Of a DNA stretch of 10,000 nucleotides, positions 8,501 through 10,000 are shown piece by piece (position 1 is the first letter of the stretch; each line of letters begins with the position of its first letter). This DNA comes from Acropora yongei (Eukaryota > Cnidaria > Anthozoa > Scleractinia > Acroporidae), in NCBI GenBank assembly GCA_014634225.1, contig BLFN01000288.1, positions 1,981,234-1,991,233 of the forward strand. Direction: 5' to 3'. The notes under the pieces were generated by a model, which was not told the DNA's origin, searched no databases, and saw nothing but the letters and a program-made list of their open reading frames with translations. The position numbers and the translations under genes were made by a program.

Positions 8501-10000
8501 TTGCACTTTGAACAGGGGTGATGGCCGAAGTTGCGGATGAAGTGATAGCAGAAGTGTCGGCAGAATTGATGGCAGAAGTGGCAGCATGAATGGTGGCATC
8601 AATGGCGTATGAGGTGGTGATATTTGGTGGTACTGATTTCGACGAAAGTTACCATAAAGAAAAGTGATAAAAAGACAAGACCATATTCGTTCAATAGCAA
8701 ATTTGACCTTAAAATACGAAAACGTAATTCGCGATGCCCAGCAAAAGATGCCGTACTTTAGCGAGAGACCCTGCAGCCTTCCAGATACGATCTGAGATTG
8801 ATCACGAAGAATAGAAAAGAAGCTCCAAGCCATAAAGACAGTGAGAAAAGAGGCCTGGGAGGGCTACGGGATAACTCACTTGAGCAGAAATGATGATGTA
8901 ATTGAAGCGAACATATTTAGATTTAACTAGAGTCTTAAGATTTGTCTCCTTTGCAAAAGCAATAAGTCTTGACACAGTACTTCAATGTGTACAGTGTTGC
9001 ATGTAAATTTAACTTTGCTAAGGCGCCACAAACATTTGCATGGATTTTGTCGATACAACCCAAATTTACTTGTTATGCACCGAGCGGGAGGACTGGATGG
9101 GAAAAGTGTGACCTGAAATTAGGCAGATATGTTATGCTTCGTGTAATATTCTCGGAAAGATCTCTTGAGATGAGCCCATTTATTGAGTTATGCTTCAACA
9201 GATAATCCAATTGATTAAAAACTGACCTGGTGTCGGGGTTGCTGTTGGCCGATGGGACGAGGTAGGCGACGGAGTCTGGGCTGGTCTTTGGGTGGTGTAT
9301 GGAAGCAATGTGGCGTGCTCTAAAAAAAAAAGAATAACAAATTAAAGTAAAGAACTGCCCCTCTCCCACCAACTTTCGTCTTGCAAAGAGGCCAGGGGTC
9401 ATATACACGATCAAACTCATTGATAAACATGACAGTTAGTTGAACGATCTAAGCTTACTTTTGACAACACTGAGGTAAGCGCTAGCAACAGGCACAGTCA
9501 TTTTGGATTTGCAGATAAGATTTTTACGTTTCTAGAAAACGGAGAGTTTGAGGGACTCTGAATAATGGTTTTAATCACTTGTGCGTGGCGAAGTTCAAAG
9601 CTGAAGAAAAGGGATAACTTTGAGATGGTTAGCATAATCGCCTTGAATTCTATTTCCAAGTATGACCAATGCTGGAACCAACATCTGTAGCAACATTCCA
9701 TTGGTCTACGTATTGCTTAGACTATCAACTAGAGACGGAATAGTGACAAAAAAGGGAGAAAAAAAGGGCACAACCGTCTGCATCCCAGATATCATAGAAA
9801 AACGACTACTTCTAAAGCACGCCCTCAACTTACCACGAGGAAGAAATGAAAACGACAAATAAAATCCCCCATAGCTAATAACTGCGCCCGTTTTAAAAGT
9901 CAAAACGGCGACAGTATCATTAACAAGTAAGCATCGTCCAGTTTCTTCACCACAGAATGTACCAATCACGCGATTCCAACCATCAGTAATCTTCAAGTAA
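5100..10000 (-). CDS. CUB / mucin-stalk / SEA-like type I membrane protein, 3' six exons (5' end outside window)
   Basis: Gene model joined by hand from exons 10000-9834, 9319-9227, 8632-8379, 7548-7448, 6901-6515 and 5571-5100. Every junction has GT/AG and the phases agree (1, 1, 0, 2, 2), giving 490 open residues to TAG. Numbering from the first complete codon: 1-55 end of a CUB domain; 56-150 Pro/Thr then Ser/Thr/Ala-rich stalk, probably O-glycosylated; about 155-300 a SEA-like module with a basic cleavage site at 207-210; about 309-330 transmembrane helix followed by K-N-R-R stop-transfer; 334-490 hydrophilic cytoplasmic tail. CUB domains bind proteins or carbohydrate outside the cell, so a cell-surface receptor or adhesion role is inferred. 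Its last three exons are paralogous to the plus-strand gene at 612-2438. I do not recognise a named orthologue. The signal peptide and any further N-terminal domains lie beyond 10000. Confidence 0.82.
5813..6002. mobile_element. 190 bp MITE-like element with GGGGCCTGTT terminal inverted repeats
   Basis: The left end reads GGGGCCTGTTCCTCGAAA and the right end, reverse-complemented, reads GGGGCCTGTTTATCAAA: a terminal inverted repeat of about 17-18 bp with three mismatches. The interior has no transposase. The plus-copy intron lacks this segment: its sequence passes from AAATC to AGGGCCGTT at about 1828-1833, where the minus copy has the element. The target duplication is unclear (possibly CTGGG), because the host site itself resembles the element end. 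It is a non-autonomous DNA transposon; I cannot assign the superfamily. Confidence 0.65.
6088..6135. repeat. Degenerate (AAT)n stretch next to the SINE
   Basis: Repeated AATAATAA/AATAAC units border the 3' side of the SINE on the minus strand (TTATTATTATTG after GGGGATTCTTC). Part of it (6109-6120, GTTATTGCTGATG on the minus strand) matches the plus-copy intron at 1727-1740 and is host sequence; the remainder may be the SINE tail. Confidence 0.5.
6139..6345 (-). mobile_element. tRNA-derived SINE
   Basis: A tRNA-like unit occupies 6282-6211 on the minus strand. It has a perfect A box (TAGCTCAGTTGG, 6275-6264), a B box (GGTTCAAACCC, 6231-6221), a D stem GCTC/GAGC and near-complementary acceptor ends. 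The anticodon arm is mispaired and position 33 is not T, so it is not a working tRNA. Directly after it comes a small hairpin CCTGA-CTTTT-TCAGG (6211-6197), then TGCGTTCAAAACTGCG and GATCATAGCTT. Upstream, 6345-6300, lies the flank with GACCAGCTCC. I recognise this arrangement as a dispersed anthozoan repeat, from memory. In the paralogous intron the sequence from about 6121 to 6462 is absent, so the complete insertion is probably longer than the bounds given. Confidence 0.72.
6515..6901 (-). CDS. Exon: basic cleavage site, second half of SEA-like module, transmembrane helix (minus copy)
   Basis: The exon starts after TTGTTTCAG and ends at AAG|GTAAAT, phase 2 at both ends. It opens with S-R-R-R-R-S-S, a furin-type site (R-X-R-R) expected to be cut in the secretory pathway. 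The next part holds H-I-L-P-G-Y-P, then [16 protein letters not shown] (beta strand), then a helix to N-G-S-I-V-N-V (beta strand): a beta-beta-alpha-beta order that completes a SEA-like or ferredoxin-like fold. Sequons N-K-S and N-R-T lie just outside the membrane. A 22-residue hydrophobic segment rich in Gly, Val, Ile and Leu ends in K-N-R-R. Reading past the donor gives an immediate stop, which supports the splice. Its plus-strand partner is 1279-1674. Confidence 0.88.
7113..7312. repeat. Long imperfect palindrome (fold-back element), minus copy intron
   Basis: The core 7157-7273 is an imperfect inverted repeat centred near 7214. Matching arms include CACCAGCCC with GGGCTGGTG, CGCATGCAC with GTGCGCATGCG, and GGCACACGC with GCGTGTCC. 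Outer arms with AATTAAATG and CATTCAATT extend it to about 200 bp. It lies in the intron between exons 7448 and 6901. It is likely an old fold-back or MITE-type insertion; no coding content. Confidence 0.65.
7448..7548 (-). CDS. 101 bp exon of the SEA-like module (minus copy)
   Basis: Phase 0 in, phase 2 out; acceptor TTTTTCCACACAG, donor CG|GTAAAA. It encodes [14 protein letters not shown] and then T-Q-Y-C and K-C-L-T-S-S, an amphipathic helix with two cysteines six residues apart. The plus-strand counterpart (612-712) has the same length, phase and splice signals; I count about 11 differences in 101 bases, with W, both Cys and the F-K-A-E-V-A core unchanged. This pairing is what identified the exon, which is too short to show as an open frame. 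The helix follows the beta strand of the preceding exon, as expected for the first half of a SEA-like fold, although I see no diagnostic SEA cleavage motif (GSVVV type). Confidence 0.82.
8045..8240 (-). repeat. Possible dispersed repeat fragment in intron
   Basis: The segment with CACTCGTTAGATATCCAGTTGGACACTC around 8140-8170 and its continuation resemble, from memory, a sequence met many times in coral genomes. The window itself holds no second copy, so repeat status is not shown here. It lies in the intron between exons 8379 and 7548, just outside the duplicated arm that is visible. Confidence 0.3.
8379..8632 (-). CDS. Exon: Ser/Thr/Ala-rich stalk and start of SEA-like module
   Basis: A 254 bp exon with acceptor CAG at 8635-8633 and donor AAG|GTAATT. 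Phase is 1 in and 0 out. After V-P-P-N-I-T-T (an N-glycosylation sequon), the peptide holds short imperfect repeats around T-S-A-I, then a Pro/Ser stretch. It ends in [15 protein letters not shown], a predicted beta strand that opens the membrane-proximal module continued by the next exon. The acceptor has only a modest pyrimidine tract, but the alternate frame over this interval is interrupted and gives no sensible junction with 7548. The equivalent plus-strand exon would fall before position 1. The stalk is probably O-glycosylated (inference from composition). Confidence 0.72.
8633..9833 (-). other. Introns of 514 and 594 bp flanking the small stalk exon
   Basis: Apart from the 93 bp exon at 9319-9227, this stretch shows no further exon: open frames at 8498-8833 and 9498-9701 on the minus strand lack domain features and give no phase-compatible junctions. 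No repeat or RNA gene was recognised. Confidence 0.5.
9227..9319 (-). CDS. Small phase 1-1 exon, Pro/Thr-rich stalk
   Basis: A 93 bp exon lies between an acceptor preceded by ten T residues (TTTTAG) and the donor G|GTCAGT. With one base borrowed from the CUB exon the first codon is GAG; then 30 codons follow, rich in Pro and Thr/Ser (for example [16 protein letters not shown]), and one base passes to the next exon. Both borders are phase 1, the usual symmetry of shuffled extracellular modules. No cysteines and no hydrophobic core are present. It reads as an extended mucin-type linker that lifts the CUB domain from the membrane. It is too short to stand out as an ORF; support comes from the splice signals, the phase agreement with both neighbours and the composition. 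Confidence 0.72.
9834..10000 (-). CDS. Exon encoding C-terminal half of a CUB domain
   Basis: The exon runs in from the window edge and ends at a strong donor (G|GTAAGT, intron from 9833), phase 1. The peptide shows CUB hallmarks in order: Y-L-K-I-T-D-G (the usual DYLxIxDG strand), then T-F-C-G (the fourth conserved cysteine), then N-D-T-V-A-V-L-T-F (the NxLxVxF strand), and G-G-F-Y-L-S-F-S-F (the GFxxxY end strand). An extra cysteine follows shortly after FCG (G-R-C), which is not part of the standard CUB pair. The first half of the domain, with the other conserved cysteines, would lie upstream of 10000. The same strand can be read past 9834 only by ignoring the donor, giving a low-quality tail. 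CUB assignment is confident; the ligand is unknown. Confidence 0.8.

Noticed and set aside
8498..8833. Minus-strand 111-residue open frame with a Pro/Leu-rich end
   Set aside because: It overlaps exon 8632-8379 in another frame. The exon frame gives correct phases to both neighbours and a sensible stalk; the long frame runs into intron and is a shadow.
1..10000. CRISPR array, bacterial operon, viral genome or rRNA
   Set aside because: No regularly spaced repeats, no closely packed prokaryotic frames or ribosome binding sites, and no rRNA segments; spliced exons and eukaryotic repeats explain the window.

Overview
The window is eukaryotic nuclear DNA, most likely from a cnidarian and probably an anthozoan (stony coral or sea anemone). 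It has short coding exons with GT-AG introns, no prokaryote-like gene packing, a tRNA-derived SINE of a type I associate with coral and anemone genomes, and a CUB / mucin-like stalk / single-pass membrane protein of metazoan type. The species assignment is inference; no search was run.

The main content is two paralogous genes for type I membrane proteins, arranged tail to tail. The minus-strand gene (10000 to 5100) enters from the right edge. Six exons can be joined with perfect phase agreement. They encode the end of a CUB domain, a Pro/Thr/Ser-rich stalk, a membrane-proximal SEA-like module containing a furin-type basic site, one transmembrane helix and a cytoplasmic tail of about 155 residues. 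The plus-strand gene (612 to 2438) enters from the left edge. Only its last three exons are present, and they match the last three exons of the minus gene in order, phase and sequence.

Homology also covers the introns, so the window holds a large diverged inverted duplication: about 1-2490 against about 8010-5115, around a spacer of about 2.6 kb. The two copies work as a natural before/after comparison. A palindromic element sits at the same intron position in both copies, so it predates the duplication. A tRNA-derived SINE and a 190 bp terminal-inverted-repeat MITE occur only in the last intron of the minus copy, opposite recognisable empty sites in the plus copy. Together they explain nearly all of the intron length difference (943 versus 382 bp).

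The spacer (2490-5100) holds a decayed non-LTR reverse transcriptase fragment on the minus strand (about 3450-2640), an A-rich simple repeat near 4420, and otherwise no gene I can support. No complete gene start or promoter is visible. The products look like cell-surface proteins that may be proteolytically matured, with a ligand-binding ectodomain and a conserved cytoplasmic tail; their ligands and signalling partners cannot be read from the sequence.
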